A program made the position numbers and the translations under genes. A DNA stretch of 64,000 bases, taken from assembly GCF_036588685.1 (NCBI RefSeq), contig NC_086375.1:52336955-52400954 (forward strand). Direction: 5' to 3'. Below, one piece after another: positions 30,204 to 41,394 of the stretch (its first letter is position 1; each line of letters opens with the position of its first letter). The stretch comes from Mytilus trossulus. Lineage: Eukaryota > Mollusca > Bivalvia > Mytilida > Mytilidae. A model generated the notes under the pieces. It was given only the letters and a program-made list of their open reading frames with translations, was not told the DNA's origin and did not search any database.

Positions 30204-30209
30204 AATAAA
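30204..30209 (+). promoter_or_regulatory. candidate polyadenylation signal of the EgtD-like gene
   Basis: AATAAA lies 171 nt after the stop codon of the methyltransferase gene on the same strand. It is a consensus match only. Confidence 0.45.
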
Positions 30210-30674
30210 AGTAATGCCACACAGTGTAGTTTAATGAATTATTGTTCAAATATAAAACAGCTTGAAATGGATCAGTTATTTACTATTATTGCCATATCCT
30301 GGTTAGTTTGAATGTTCGTTTTGGATCTTTCGCCTCTCTTTAAGATTCTGGAGCTTCTTGGCTAATCCTATTTTGAAAGGTTATTTTTTTGGTTTCTCAA
30401 TTTTGTGACTGATTGTAGACTTGGTTTTTTTTCATTTCATCATTTGTTCAACTATTTTGTCTGTTTTTTTTAGCAGCTTTTTTGTCCCATTGATATGTTC
30501 CATCTCTGTTTCTCTTTCTCAATCTGATATATTATATCATTCTTTATGCGGGTTATTTACATTCTGGTTACACAAACATGTCAGTTTCATTTAGGCATTC
30601 TGCTATACATTTATATATACCCAAGTATTTATATGCCCCTCGCTATCAATTATATCTGTTTGAACATTACTGTT

Positions 30675-30815
30675 TTTGGTGGGGTTCGTGTTGCTAAAAA
30701 TCTAATCTCTATGTTGTGTTTTGATTGCTATTGTTTTTTATGTGGGTCTTTTCAATTTTAGTTATGGCTTTGTCATTTCATTTTCTTTTTATGAATTTGA
30801 ATGCCCCTCTGTAAA
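30675..30815 (+). repeat. copy of the RT-element 3' tail (part)
   Basis: TTTTTGGTGGGGTTCGTGTT then TATGTTGTGTTTTGA and a GTTATGGCTTTGTCA block, as in the tail at 42538-42660. Confidence 0.65.
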
Positions 30816-32100
30816 CTCTCGTCCCTCATTCACTGAAGAAGATGAATCCAGAAAAAATGACAAGGACGTGAGGAATTTAAAACGTGTAATTATCATTTAT
30901 CTTTAAGGTATAAGGTATATGAAACGACTTATGTTATGACCATTACTCTACAATTATTACAAAGAATACACAATGAATACAATTGTGTTGTATTTTACAG
31001 TTGGCAATCATAATGTCAGTTCAGACATACTATACAAAGACATCAAGTATCGGAATATAATAATGGTTCCATGCTACAATGAATCTATGATGACTTTTTA
31101 TTACTATACTATATATAAAAATATTTTTCTGGGAATAAAAACAATAGAAGTTAAAGCAAACGTACACATCTTAAATTTCTAAAAAAAAAAACATTTATAT
31201 ACATATTCACTTGCTATAAAAATAAGTAGATGTTATATGATAACCAATTAGAAAACTCTCTACAAGAGACCAAATGACACAGAAATTAATACTTTTAGGT
31301 CATCGTATGACTTTCAACAATAAAAAAAACCGCTACTTCAAAGTAAGCTATATAATGTCCTGAAATTACAAAGGCAAAACAATTCAAACGAGAAAAAAAA
31401 CAGACTTATTCAAGACATGTACAAATAATGAACAAATAACAAATATAGGCTTGGTCAACAACATCACCGCAAAATTAACGATGCGTATTCAGTTTAAAGC
31501 CAATTTTTCTCCGGGTATACACAAACTTGCAAACCGAATATTTGTATCTATGGAAGAATTTCATAACGATTGAAGTATCTTGTGGTAAGTAAACCACTGA
31601 CTTTAGGATAAAATAGTACGGATGGTCTATTTGTCCGGCCATTGCAATGCGCATGTCATTTAATATGTGCGTTCGGAAGTGTGTGTAATATTATCGCCTG
31701 TCGCACCAGGGGGTTGCTTGTAATCCGCGATCACTGCTTTTCAATTTAAAGATCATGGCTGAAAACAGTGATATCAATAATTGTGATAAATTTTGCAGTT
31801 TTCGGATTTTACAATAGAATACGATAGAATGAACTTCAAAGAATGATATAAATTGAATACTCGCTACAGATGTATAAATGTTGGAAAAGATTTTCAAAGC
31901 AAGAGTAGTCTAGAAATGGCATGTCAAACTGATTAAATTTAATGATATTTCGCAAATGAATCTTGCAAGTAGACCTCGAAATTGGATATAGTTGGGTGAG
32001 GTGATTAGGGGAACTGTGTTACCAAAAGTGTGGTTGTTGGATACAGAATTATAAAAAGTAGGGTAATAAAATATGTGGGATAACAAATTAAAGGTGGGAT

Positions 32101-32205
32101 CTGGAAAAAAAAGAAAAGAGGAATTTATGGAAAGGAGTACACCGTGCCATCGGTCGGATGACACGGTGTACTCCTTTCCACAAATTCCTCTTTTCTTTTT
32201 TCCAG
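32101..32205. repeat. near-perfect hairpin, ~44-bp arms and 15-nt loop
   Basis: Left arm 32101-32146 and right arm 32162-32205 are complementary except for a 2-nt length difference in an A run and one mismatch. The arm end ACACCGTG faces CACGGTGT. No host gene spans it. Confidence 0.9.
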
Positions 32206-32283
32206 GCCCTCACGTAAATTAAATAAAATCACACCTGGAATTTCTGAGTAAGATTTAAACAGTGCTTTTTCCTTTTCTTTTTC

Positions 32284-32306
32284 TTTTTTTTTGGGGGGGG
32301 GGGGGG
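32284..32306. repeat. T9-G14 homopolymer junction
   Basis: A run of T (32284-32292) passes straight into 14 G (32293-32306). Possible assembly or sequencing length uncertainty. Confidence 0.85.
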
Positions 32307-33179
32307 TTTAGAAAAAATCTCCAACCTCTCACTCAAAATATGGATAACTTCATTTCAAGGTGTCTATAATTCTCTTTGACAGCTACAGACAACATTTTTT
32401 AACCTAGACAAAATCCTGTATGTTAACTTAAAATGCATGAATCAAACACGACCCGAATTTGTTTTACATGTAATATCTTTTCTCTTCTTAAAATGGAAAT
32501 AGGTAGGATTTTGTTTTCAAATGGTTCATTATCAACTTAGGACTATATACTACTAGTGTAAAGAAAACAACAATTACAATTACTAGTAACAAAATGGTCC
32601 CTAACAATAAAGATTATAAAAATATGCTACCCCCCTGGTGCTACTGAAGATAATATTACACGCTTACACAAAAAGTGACATGCGCATTGTATTGGCCGGA
32701 CAGATAGTTCTGGTACTATTCCTCTGGCTAGCCGGACAAATAGCAACTGCCTAAATAGTAATACAGATTCTAAAACGTCAAGACACAGGCATAGCGAACG
32801 AACTGGGATATATAATCTTTGAGGTAAATTTCAGCAGCACATTTAAAGAATTCTTGTTTAAGTAACAAACCTAGATCATCAATATAACAGTTTAAGACTA
32901 TATTGCCAAAATGTATAAACTGTTGTAAAGGAGAACATGAACGGCTTAAATCCTTTCGAACAGCAAGTTACTATCTAGATTATTCAAAAGTTGATTAAAC
33001 TCCTTTTTTTAGTTTATTTCCCTATTTGAATATATTTTGTTACAAAAAGTTATGATGTAGGGTTCTTTGTTTATTTTTCAGGAAACAGTTAGTCGTTTTC
33101 CCTATAAGAGTTAACCAAGTATGATTATTTCGACTAATTCCTGCATTTTGAATATAAATTCAAATCGCACTTGTCCTAC

Positions 33180-33295
33180 AATCCCCTTTCCCTTTTCACG
33201 AATGTGACCTACCGAATTATACTTATATTACGGATTTGTAATAACATAAGCAACACGACGGGTGCCACATGTGGAGCAGGATCTGCTTACCCTTA
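33180..33295 (+). repeat. RT-element 3' tail, left part interrupted by a DNA transposon
   Basis: GAATGTGACCTACCGAATTA and GCAACACGACGGGTGCCACA match 42418-42490. The match stops at TTA (33293-33295) and resumes at 34938 with TTACGGAGCACCCC. Confidence 0.9.
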
Positions 33296-34937
33296 TGCCC
33301 GCGTCACACTGTCCCGATTTTTACGCCAATGGCAAAACGATTATGGAAGTTTTCAAAATCGGGACTGGTCGTATAAGATCGGGCTATTCATAGTGCCATC
33401 TTTAACCATCGTGGAACCATCGGCCACTTCTTCTATTCTTCGGGGAAAACTTCGGGAAGGGTTCTAAATTTTTTAACATGTTAAAAAATCCCCGAAGGTG
33501 CGTCCGATGTTGAGGGTTCGTATTAAGTTCGTATCACCATCCTCACCATCGTAATGTCACCGGAAATGCATCTTTGAACATCGTATTGCATTCGTGTTTC
33601 CATCGTTTCCATCGGGCAGTTTTGACATTACGATGTCTACACGAATGAATCACGAAGCTACCCGAAGGTCTTACGATGGCAACACGACTTCGTGAAGACC
33701 TCGTAATCCCGTCGTGTTGCCATCGAATAAAAGTACGAAGGCGACAAGATGGAACTACGACGGCAATAAATCCAGCTAAACGTAAGTTAATTTTCGCGCT
33801 AAAATACATTTAAAGTGCCATGCGCGATATGCACTGGTCAGTCTAATACGACAGTTAAGAAAGACGTTCACAAAACATGGAGCTCATATCATATGATTCT
33901 ATGAGAACACGAAAGGCGACAGCTTTGTTTTTATTAAGTCAAATGGAACAAGAAGAGCAGCTATTACAGGCTCAGGATTTACGTTTACAAGTAAATATTA
34001 TTTTTTGTTAATTTTTCATATCAAGTAACATAGCGAAAATCATAAACGCGCCTCGTACACCAACACTACAGGTACACGTATATTATAGGGAAACCAACTT
34101 TTTCTTCATTATTCTGATTTTTTAAGTATCGTCTGAGTTGTTGTCACACGAATGTTTACTCCATAACTATTTTGTTTTCTATATGTCAGATTTTGCCGCA
34201 TTTGTTGCTTTCCCCACATCCTTCCTTTTGTTTATATTATTCTGATATGCTCCTAGAAAGAGCTCTTTTTGTATAAAAAGGATCAACGAACCCATTACCT
34301 TACCTTTAAGATAGATCAGTAAACATGGGCATAAGTATGGGTGATTATTCAGACTAGTGCACACATTTTACAGTTCAAACAAGGCAATACCGAGCGTGGC
34401 ATCCCCTCGCATGTAACATATTGGGGACAAATATGGACACTATATTTGTATATGACACATGGAGAAAATGGTAATTTGAATATGCATATTTGATACATAA
34501 ACTATTTTTTTAGAAATCAACCAAAACTTATTCAGTAACTGGAAATACCTTTAATATTGTCTTTAGAACCAGTGTATTATGCTATTTCAAAGAGAAAAAA
34601 AACACATTTAATTTCTTTTAGACATCGTATGGCCATCTCGCCATCATCGTAATCCATCGATTAGCCTTCGTAATCCATAGTGTAGCCTTCGTGATCCATC
34701 ATGTAGGCTTCGGCTGAGATATGAAGCTTAAATACCCGTCTTCGGTTAACTTTCGTATGTCCATCTTTTGCTATCGTATATAATATCGGCACCATCGTAT
34801 AGACTTCGTTATTCATCGTACTTGCTTCAGTCACTTTTTTGTATTTTTACGAGATCGGGAACAACTTCGTACGAACTTACAATTTTCGCATTCGGGTGTC
34901 CATCGTATATAAAAATCGGGACAGTGTGACGCGGGCA
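33296..34937. mobile_element. Harbinger-like DNA transposon, 1642 bp, 28-bp TIRs, TTA target duplication
   Basis: The ends are a 28-bp perfect inverted repeat starting TGCCCGCGTCACACTGTCCC. TTA flanks both sides (33293-33295, 34938-34940), and removing the insert plus one TTA restores an RT tail found elsewhere in the window. A 3-bp TTA duplication is typical of PIF/Harbinger. Subterminal ATCGTA/TTCGTAATCC motifs cluster at 33490-33730 and 34620-34815. No transposase catalytic region remains. Confidence 0.85.
33877..33990 (+). pseudogene. exon-like ORF remnant inside the Harbinger-like element
   Basis: A 38-codon frame starts MELISYDSMRTRKATALFLL and is rich in Glu/Gln near its end. It stops at a GTAAATATT donor-like site. 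No second exon is visible before the right TIR. It may be the first exon of an ancestral element protein; the family is not identified. Confidence 0.4.
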
Positions 34938-35105
34938 TTACGGAGCACCCCAGTTTTTTGTGGGATTTGTGTTGCTTAGTGTTTAGTTTTCTATGTTGTG
35001 TCTTTTGTACTCTTACTTGTCTGTTTATCTTTTTATTTTTAGCCATGGCGTTGTCAGTTTATTTTCTATCTATGAGTTTAACTCTCCCTCTGGTCTCTTT
35101 AGTCC
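34938..35105 (+). repeat. RT-element 3' tail, right part after the transposon
   Basis: Continues the tail with CGGAGCACCCCAG, TTTTTGTGGGATTTGTGTTG, AGCCATGGCGTTGTCAGTTT and CTCTGGTCTCTTTAGTCCCT. Confidence 0.85.
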
Positions 35106-35189
35106 CTCTTTTAGACCTACTCTCATGACATATATGTAGTTTTCCTCAAGGGAAATCCCCGAACAACCCCGTTCTAATCATTCTTTGTA

Positions 35190-35990
35190 GAACCTACTTA
35201 CAAACAAACAAACAAACAAATTTCCGAGACTGACATTTTATTCTTTAAGATGTTTTTTTTTATCGATAACATATTTATATCATTTATTAACTTGTACATG
35301 ATCAACAAACACTCAACAATCCGTTGGGAACCGACTATAAACCCCTTTTTGTTCATTTTGTTCCTTTATTCATACGAGGGACACTTTATATTGAAGTTTC
35401 TCGTCTAGAGTATCATTATCCTTTAACATTCCGTTTCGATATATAGAAGATGTTCCCTAACTTAACAATTTCAATTTCGTTGATTATGTTGACCCTTATT
35501 TCTATAGCCCGGTTACCCTTGAAATAGTTTCTGGTCTTTGAATAAGCACATTGCCATGTATTTTCGGTTATGTGAACAATCAGTGTAAACATATAAATAA
35601 ATTGAAACACAATTGTTACATCAAAAGTCTTATAAAAGTACCTCTTCTTTAGATTGATTAAGCATTTCAAGTACGTACTTCGAATTTTAAGTTATCTGTA
35701 AATAATTCAAACTGAATAAATCTTTCAAATGAATATATTGCACTATAGAAAGCATTGGCAAAACGTCCTGATACAAATTAAATAATTTTGAATATTTATA
35801 GTGTTTTATTTTGTTTGAAAAATGGAGATATTTTGAAAAAAGTTTGAATCAGGAAGTTCAGTTACGAACTAAACTTGATATATAATCCATTGATTGTCGA
35901 AAGTAAACAGTTTTAATATAGACATTATAATTTATAATTTAAAAGTAATAAAAACTGAACACTGTTTTCTAGGGTGGTCCTCGTGCTTAT
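35190..35990 (+). repeat. segment related to 37985-40515 (uninterrupted copy)
   Basis: Shares in order CCGAGACTGACATTT, a dead RT piece, AAAGTCTTATAAAAG, GTACTTCGAATTT, GTAAATAATTCAAACTG, ATCAGGAAGTT and a TCTAG-G-GG-CCTCGT end with 37985-40515. The other copy is expanded by insertions. Confidence 0.8.
35265..35520 (+). pseudogene. degenerate reverse-transcriptase fragment
   Basis: Aligns by eye with 41735-41995 of the larger RT pseudogene: a GATAACATATTT start, a decayed GIPMGTN-type stretch, TTGTTCCTTTATTCATACGA, and ATATAGAAGATGTTCCCTAA in place of the catalytic Tyr-x-Asp-Asp segment. Several stops and shifts. Confidence 0.7.
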
Positions 35991-37984
35991 CAAAGTACAC
36001 CAACAAATTAAGGATTCCCATAGGCGAACCATGCAGATGTTCCTAAATGTATTATGCATTTACATGTTTAGTATATACAGTGACCAGGGCGTTGGGTACA
36101 GTGCACGGCGATTTGGTGTCAAAATATCTCAGTAGCATGAGCTCGAAGAACAAAAATAAATGCTTCTGTAATTGCAGATCTCACATTGTTTGGCTGATAT
36201 TTAGACGAATTATATAACCATAATGTGTTTTTAGCCTTGTATCACCATCACTTGTGATCCGATGGTTGACATTATTAACATGTCATATTGTAATGTTTAT
36301 TTGTGTATTTTTCTGTCCTGTATGTTCTTGCATTTATTTGTACTGTAGTCCTGTCATGTAATGTTTTCATTAAAATGTTTTATTTTACATTCGAATTAAA
36401 ACCCGAGGTTTGGCTAGTCGCAAAACAGGTTTAACTCACCATTTTTCTTTAAATGTCCTATACCAAGTCAAGAAAATAGCAGTTGATATCTTATAGTTCG
36501 TTTCTGTGTGTTTTGCATTTGTTGCACTTCAGTGTTTTTTCGTTATTTTCCTTTTATAGCTGATGTGATGATCTCAGTTTTAGTTTGTTTCCCGGATTTA
36601 TTTTTTTCTCTCAATCGATATATAATGACTTTCGAACAGCGGTATACCACAATAGCCTTTATTTACTGCATCCTACATTAATTTGTGAGATCCTGTACGA
36701 TAGATAATGGACCAGGAAGTTATTCGATAGAAAAACAATGCATACCTTAACGGAGAAAATATAGAAAATTTCCGGAAACTATACTCAAAAGTCATTTATT
36801 GCTAGATGATATATACATATAGTATTATTTTTCTATTTATATTATGTATAGGTAAACAAATACGGTAAGTCTCGCTGATATTTACTTGTTTATTATTTCA
36901 TTGCTGATAATTTTATAACTTAGCTGTTAGATTATAAGACTAATGTTGATTTAATATATTGATGCTAACCAGAAAACAGGATTTCTGGTATCAACAGACA
37001 GGGACTCTTCACTGGTATGCTGGACTAGTGAGGTATATTGTTAACAGCAGAAAGTGCAATTTGCTGGTGAATAAAAAAAAAAAAACAACTGTATTACTAC
37101 TCTAGATTTAAAAAAACGACGAAAATCATGCATTTTAGACTAAGATAGCAATCAGTACACATCCAACGTCCAACGGATTTAGTGTAAAGACTTCATTAAC
37201 AGTCATATAAAAAACATAATGTTGTACAATGCCAAAATATTGGCATCGACAGATTGTAGAAACATGCAATACGATACTATTTAGTACAGTTGTAATTTAC
37301 TGATAACAAAATTGATACTTAAACCAATTAAATCAATATTTAAAAAGGTTCTCTACTGAGTTTGGCCATACAATGTGATTAATAGCAGTAAAGACTATGA
37401 ACATGTCTGTTATTAAAAGGGGTACTACTGCTGACCGTATGAATATCCTGTAGATGAACTATATTGTCAAAACATAAACAAATGTTTCCATGGAACAAAT
37501 TAACGGCTTTAGTCATTTCTTTGCAGCTTCAGTTAGATTATCTAGCATATTTATCTTTATTATTTAAGTAAAAGGCTTAGTACAAGTTGCAAAAACTAAA
37601 TTGGCAATCATATTTATCAAACGACAAATGAATTAAATAGGAACACAATTGTGTGGCAGTGTGTCCTTAAGAGTGCGAAAGTTGGAACTGTCAGCCTATT
37701 CATAAGGATCGTGAACAGCATGTACAGTCTGTAAATATCTAGAAAATTCAAAAGTTTATTTCACTATTTCCAAATATTGTTGTACACAGGGTAATGATTA
37801 TAAGTTCTTTCATAAAAGCAAAGGAACTACCGAGTCTAATGTTAATTTAAAAAGCACATGTTGTACTTTCATGACAAATATGTTGTAGTCTACTACAGTA
37901 AATGTTGCTTGTTTCTTTTAAAAGATTGAGAAACGTAGAAACAATTATTTAGATTAACGAAGTAGTACTTCTTACTTTGTAAGA
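35991..37984. other. gene-free stretch between the related segments
   Basis: Apart from the R2 repeat at 36410-36670 I see no coding, RNA or structured repeat signal. The sequence is AT-rich and unassigned. Confidence 0.4.
36410..36670 (+). repeat. dispersed repeat family R2, copy
   Basis: Matches the 43930-44345 copy, including the accession to TTTCTGTGTG and the AACAGCGGTATAC end block. Confidence 0.6.
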
Positions 37985-38034
37985 ACCTACTTTTAAACAA
38001 ACAAAAAACATTCCGAGACTGACATTTAACGATG

Positions 38035-38240
38035 TTTGCTTTTTATTGACAAGATATTTGTTACGATTGTAAATGTTGATCTACAAGCATTCAGCATTCC
38101 TATGGGAATTAACTAGATTCCCCCTCTTGTCAACTTTCTCCTTTATTTATATTAGTGCGAATTTATGTCGAAGCTTCTCTCCAAGATACAAAAAGAGGCT
38201 ATCTGTTCTGATAAATAGAAGATGTTCCATAAACAATACT
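38035..38240 (+). pseudogene. degenerate reverse-transcriptase fragment
   Basis: GACAAGATATTTGTTACG, CATTCCTATGGGAATTAACT, TTTCTCCTTTATTTATATTA and AATAGAAGATGTTCCATAAA match successive RT blocks. A stop replaces part of the GIPMGTN motif. It is cut at 38240 by the inverted SINE-like repeat. Confidence 0.7.
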
Positions 38241-38245
38241 AATAT

Positions 38246-38432
38246 AAAAAAGAAGATGTGGTATGATTACCAACTATCCACAAAAGACCAAATTAACACA
38301 GATATTAACAACTATAGGTCACCGTACGGCCTTCAACAATGAGCAAAGCCCATACCGCATAATCAGCTATAAAAGACCACCGAATTACAGGCTCCTGACT
38401 TGGGACAGGCACATACATAAATAATGTGGCGG
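38246..38432 (-). repeat. dispersed SINE-like repeat, inverted copy
   Basis: Reads (minus) from CTGTCCCAAGTCAGGAGCCT through AGGCCGTACGGTGACCTATA to CATACCACATCTTC. Matches 48925-49060. Confidence 0.8.
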
Positions 38433-38433
38433 A

Positions 38434-38570
38434 GTTTGTTAACTATGTTAGTTTGGTAACTATGTTAGTTTGTTAACTATGTTAGTTTGTTAACTATGTT
38501 AGTTTGTTAACTATGTTAGTTTGTTAACTATGTTAGTTTGTTAACTATGTTAGTTTGTTAACTATGTTGA
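38434..38570. repeat. 17-bp tandem repeat, 8 copies
   Basis: AACTATGTTAGTTTGTT recurs at 38441, 38458, 38475, 38492, 38509, 38526, 38543 and 38560 with almost no change, so the array is young. Confidence 0.95.
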
Positions 38571-38754
38571 TACTTTGTCTATATACCGGTCAGCCTTTGT
38601 ATGGTTAACGGTATTTAAGTTATCACATTGCCAGGTATTTACGGTTTATGCAGACATTCGGATACATATTCCTTATATTTTGGTTAAAATGACTTCCGTG
38701 CACTTGTATAAATAAATTAAAAGTCTTATAAAAGAAAGGCGAAAGATACCAGAG

Positions 38755-38885
38755 GAATATCCAAACTCCGTCATATAAGACGAACATAATCTGATAACGC
38801 CATGGATGAAATCAAAAGGTAAACAGACAAACAATAGAACACAAACCACAACACAGAAAACTAAAGACTGAGCAACACGAGCATC
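38755..38885 (-). repeat. inverted copy of the RT-element 3' tail
   Basis: CCATGGATGAAATCAAAAGG, AACAATAGAACACAAACCAC and ACACAGAAAACTAAAGACTG are complements of the tail blocks at 42550-42700. Confidence 0.7.
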
Positions 38886-38941
38886 ACCAAAACTGTGGTA
38901 GATTAAATAGTTATCAAAGGTACCAGGATTATAGTTAAGTA

Positions 38942-38984
38942 CGCCAGACGCGCGTTTCGTCTACATAAGACTCATCAGTGACGC
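38942..38984 (-). ncRNA. hammerhead ribozyme, consensus-like
   Basis: Minus strand: stem I CGTCA/TGGCG, core CTGATGA, stem II GTCT/AGAC with loop TATGT, core GAAA, a minimal stem III (CGCGCG) and GTC cleavage triplet with the predicted cut between 38947 and 38946. Confidence 0.9.
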
Positions 38985-39298
38985 TCTTATCGAAATATTT
39001 ATAAAGCCAAACAAGTACAAAGTTGAAGAGCATTGAGGATTAAAAATTCCAAAAATAGTTGTGCCAAATACGACAAAGGTTATCTATGCCTGGGATAAGA
39101 AAATCCTTAGTTTTTCGTAAAATTCAAAGTTTTGTCAACAAGAAATTTATAAGAATGACCACATTATTGATATTCATGTCAGCACCGAAATGTTGACTAC
39201 TGGGCTGGTGATACTTTCGGAGACGAAACGTCCACAAGCAGTGGCATCGACCCAGTGGTGTAAATAGTTATTAAAGGTACCAGGATTATAATTTAGTA

Positions 39299-39341
39299 CG
39301 CTAGACGCGCGTTTCGTCTACATAAGACTCATCAGTGACGC
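39299..39341 (-). ncRNA. hammerhead ribozyme, one stem I mismatch
   Basis: Same cores and stem II as 38942-38984. TAGCG replaces TGGCG on the 3' side of stem I, giving one C-A mismatch. Confidence 0.85.
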
Positions 39342-39498
39342 TCATATCAAAATATGTATAATGCCAAACAAGTATAAAGTTGAAGAGCATTGAGGATCCG
39401 AAATTCCAAAATGTTGTGCCAAATACGGCTACGGTTATCTATGCCTGGGATAAGAAAATCCTTAGTTTTTCGTAAAATTCAAAGTTTTGTCAACAAGG

Positions 39499-40085
39499 AG
39501 GAGTAGGTCTGATAAGGATTGATTTTGGCCTCAAATTTCAGGTTCATCTGACGATTGAGATTGAGATTTTGACAATTTTTTAAACACTTAAGTGTCTATT
39601 TCACTTGATTCAATTACTTTATGTTAAAGATTTTAACTGATTTAGTCATTAAAACGATCCGATAGAAGCTCAAATATGAAAAATCTACCAAATATGCCGA
39701 AAAAAGTCACTTTACAGATGGTTTTTGTCAAAAACGAAAGTGGCCGCATCCGTGTGCATCCACAACCTTAAGATACGTTAAGTATTAACATAAAATACAA
39801 CTTACATTTCAATATTAAGGATGAACACGAATGCGGCCACTTTCGTTTTACATGGAAACCGTCTAAAATTTAACTAAAAAGCTAGAATTTTGAAGATTTC
39901 AGTAACTTACCATGACTTAATTGTTCTACAACCCGATATATGTGCATTGTATTGTCAAAAACAGCCCATATTCATGAAGCAGAAGCATTCTTCTGTCCAA
40001 TAAATAATTAAAAAATTATGATTTAACAATTTTGTAAAACTGTTATATTTTGGGGCCAAAAAGGGGTCTTACCGGACCTACTCCT
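39499..40085. mobile_element. foldback element inserted in the hammerhead array
   Basis: Ends GGAGTAGGTCTGATAAG and CTTACCGGACCTACTCC are inverted relatives. A second inverted pair lies inside (ACGAAAGTGGCCGCAT at 39734-39749 and ATGCGGCCACTTTCGT at 39831-39846). It splits the retrozyme-like unit, whose sequence continues at ATGACCACATTATTG on the right. About 587 bp, no coding. Confidence 0.75.
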
Positions 40086-40566
40086 TTATGAAAATGACCA
40101 CATTATTGATATTCATGTCAACACCGAAATGTTGACTACTGAGCTGGTGATACCCCCGGGGACGAAACATACACCGACCCAGTAGTGTAAATAGTTATCA
40201 AAGTTCAAGTGCTTAATTAGGATGATAAATCACTTCGATAACGTACTTCGAATTTACGTTAAATGTAAATAATTCAAACTGTTAATAGAAAGCAGAGGCA
40301 AAACTTCCTGATACACTGTGTTAACAGATAAATTTTGTAAATTTATAGTGTTGTATTTTGTTTTGAAGTATTGAGATTATTTTGAGAAAAAAAACTAAAT
40401 CAGGAAGTTTGGGTACAAACTTAATTTGATGTATAATCGATGTAACTTTTAAATGATTTATAATTGAAAGCAGAAAAAGGCTACCCATTTTTTCTAGAGC
40501 GGACCTCGTATTTATCTTAATACACTTAAACTCGGTGGTCGGGTGTTACCTTTCCTCGTCACTTTT

Positions 40567-40670
40567 AATCTAGGTTCGTAACACAGTGTATAATCTAGCT
40601 TTGTAACACAGTGTATAATGTAGCTACGTAACACAGAATATAACCTAGCTTCGTAACACAGTATATAAGG
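40567..40670. repeat. 25-bp tandem repeat, 4 copies
   Basis: TAATCTAGCTTYGTAACACA GTGTA recurs with single-base changes. Confidence 0.9.
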
Positions 40671-41394
40671 CATGACGATGGATTGTTACAGATCAGCTCA
40701 TTTTTTTTATCTATTGTAAAGGATCCTACAAATTAATGTAAGATGCAGTCACCGAAATATTTAAATTATAATTACATCTGAAAAAAGTAAGACTCTACAG
40801 CAGATTGTATGCATAGGATTACCAGTAGTAATGGTGATACAAGGCTGAAGATTCATTCTGTATATATAGTTCGTCGAAACATCAGCTTAACAATATTCGA
40901 TCTGAAAATTTACTCTCGCAATATTTTTGTTCTTCCCTCGTCGGGAATAAAAAGAACAGAAATACCCAACATTTTGAGTCAATAATGGACATTATACTTA
41001 TTTTTGAAATAAAATATGTAAAATTAGTTTGTGTTTAAAATGCAGACAATATTTGAATATGTACCATTCATGTCAATCGTACCAGTACTTACTGATAAAG
41101 TGAATTTCAAAATTGTCTCAATACTCAAAAGGGACAACATTTGTCATGTTGTTATAAATATATAAACAGGTTCAATCCACTTTGGATTTGTGATAAATAA
41201 GTATGATTTTGATGTAGTATTTTGAAGTGAATAATATTAAAAAGCTTTACTTGTAAAACTATAGAAAAGAGCTTGGTTTATTTCGATAGTTGGACTTCAG
41301 TTTAATAGACGTTCTTCAGTGCATATACATAAATTGCGTAGCGTTCTGGAACAACTTGAGCTCGGAATTTTCCTCCTACAATTGTAAAAGACAT

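Larger units (their letters stand above)
30033..33179. other. region without genes after the EgtD-like gene
   Basis: No exon recognised. It contains an RT-tail relative at about 30675-30815, a partial inverted SINE-like copy at about 31235-31330, a long perfect-type hairpin at 32101-32205 and a T/G homopolymer junction at 32284-32306. The rest is AT-rich with no signal I can name. Confidence 0.5.
38903..40200 (-). mobile_element. retrozyme-like tandem array (minus), interrupted
   Basis: Two hammerhead motifs 357 bp apart (38942-38984 and 39299-39341), plus a third partial unit that resumes at about 40087 after a foldback insertion. Units contain ACCAGGATTATA, the hammerhead, a CCTGGGATAAGAAAATCCTT block and the ACCGAAATGTTGACTACTG stem region, all shared with 45625-45925 and 62745-63536. 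Confidence 0.85.
37985..40515 (+). repeat. segment related to 35190-35990, expanded by nested insertions
   Basis: Homology to 35190-35990 runs to about 38745 and resumes near 40205. Between and within are an inverted SINE-like copy (38246-38432), a 17-bp array, an inverted RT tail and a hammerhead array holding a foldback element. Confidence 0.75.

Noticed and set aside
33543-33809. 88-codon frame on the minus strand
   Set aside because: Made of the subterminal ATCGTA-type repeats of the Harbinger-like element.
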